Shown: positions 63,854 to 64,000 of the stretch, in pieces
Position numbering within the stretch: the stretch's first letter is position 1
Layout of the letters: every line of letters begins with the position of its first letter
From: Alphaproteobacteria bacterium
GTDB taxonomy: Bacteria > Pseudomonadota > Alphaproteobacteria > Caulobacterales > Caulobacteraceae
NCBI GenBank assembly: GCA_025359785.1
Contig: JANYET010000039.1
Coordinates: forward strand, 1 to 64,000
DNA length: 64,000 nucleotides
Reading direction: 5' to 3'
Position numbers and translations under genes: made by a program
The notes under the pieces: model-generated
What the model was told of the DNA's origin: nothing
Seen by the model: only the letters and a program-made list of their open reading frames with translations
Databases searched by the model: none

Positions 63854-64000
63854 ATGGCGGGATTGTTTCTGACGCTGGCGGCCGCTGCGGCAGCTGCCGC
63901 GCCGCCCGCTTCCGTCCACCATTTCCATGACGTCGCGATCTCCCCGAACGGCGGCCTGATCGCCGCCATCGAGGCCGACGATCTCGCCCAGTCCGAGGGC
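63854..64000 (+). CDS. Start of probable S9-family peptidase (cut by window end)
   Basis: 49 codons are visible. AGAGGA precedes the ATG. A signal peptide-like segment (AGLFLTLAAAAAAAA) is followed by FHDVAISPNGGLIAAIEADD, which resembles the beta-propeller start of prolyl oligopeptidase/WD40-like secreted peptidases. Family cannot be settled from this part alone. Confidence 0.5.
   Translation, partial: MAGLFLTLAAAAAAAAPPASVHHFHDVAISPNGGLIAAIEADDLAQSEG

Overview
The window looks like a chromosomal segment of a Caulobacterales alphaproteobacterium (Caulobacter/Phenylobacterium-like; the genus is inference). The evidence is very high GC, a full-length CtrA with the Caulobacter-type Ala-Ala C-terminus, a ctrA upstream region rich in GANTC (CcrM) sites, a flagellar fliI next door, FixLJ, several alphaproteobacterial PEP-CTERM proteins, and a housekeeping block ubiG - lysC - ptsP - rodZ-like - ispG - prfA - prmC - DUF4167. 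No tRNA, rRNA, CRISPR array, integrase or transposase was seen.

Layout. 1-4 kb: partial fliI, divergent ctrA with its regulatory region and terminator, then the fixLJ oxygen-sensing pair. 4-13 kb: M28 membrane peptidase, ArsC-like reductase, methyltransferase, zinc alcohol dehydrogenase, chromate transporter, hydrolase and an AlkK-like acyl-CoA synthetase. 13-30 kb: first PEP-CTERM protein, ubiG, lysC, a TetR/darcynin divergent pair, MFS exporter, membrane hydrolase, ptsP, rodZ-like gene, ispG, second PEP-CTERM protein, small genes, prfA. 30-36 kb: MOSC protein and prmC, DUF4167 protein, Zur-like regulator, HAD phosphatase, RcnB-like protein, DUF924 protein. 36-40 kb: thyA and folA (thymidylate/folate cycle) separated by two minus-strand genes, with a perfect CtrA-type box before folA. 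40-50 kb: third PEP-CTERM protein, CYP153-type P450, J-domain protein, and a 1215-residue hydantoinase/oxoprolinase carrying an in-frame palindromic repeat. 50.4-52.5 kb: a small lower-GC island with a predicted PD-(D/E)XK toxin overlapping a DUF4304-like immunity candidate. 52.6-64 kb: aminotransferase/GST operon, PqaA-like hydrolase, thioesterase, dicarboxylate symporter, small genes, cyclophilin, pirin, an SDR with a divergent XRE/MmyB regulator, and the start of a probable S9 peptidase.

The most interesting signals are the toxin/immunity island, twin 76-nt hairpins upstream of prfA (27.9-28.0 kb), the repeat element coding inside the hydantoinase, an orphan LexA-type box upstream of ptsP, and cell-cycle sites (GANTC and CtrA boxes) at ctrA, thyA and folA. 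CYP153, alcohol dehydrogenase and AlkK-like ligase together suggest alkane or medium-chain fatty acid use, although they are not clustered.
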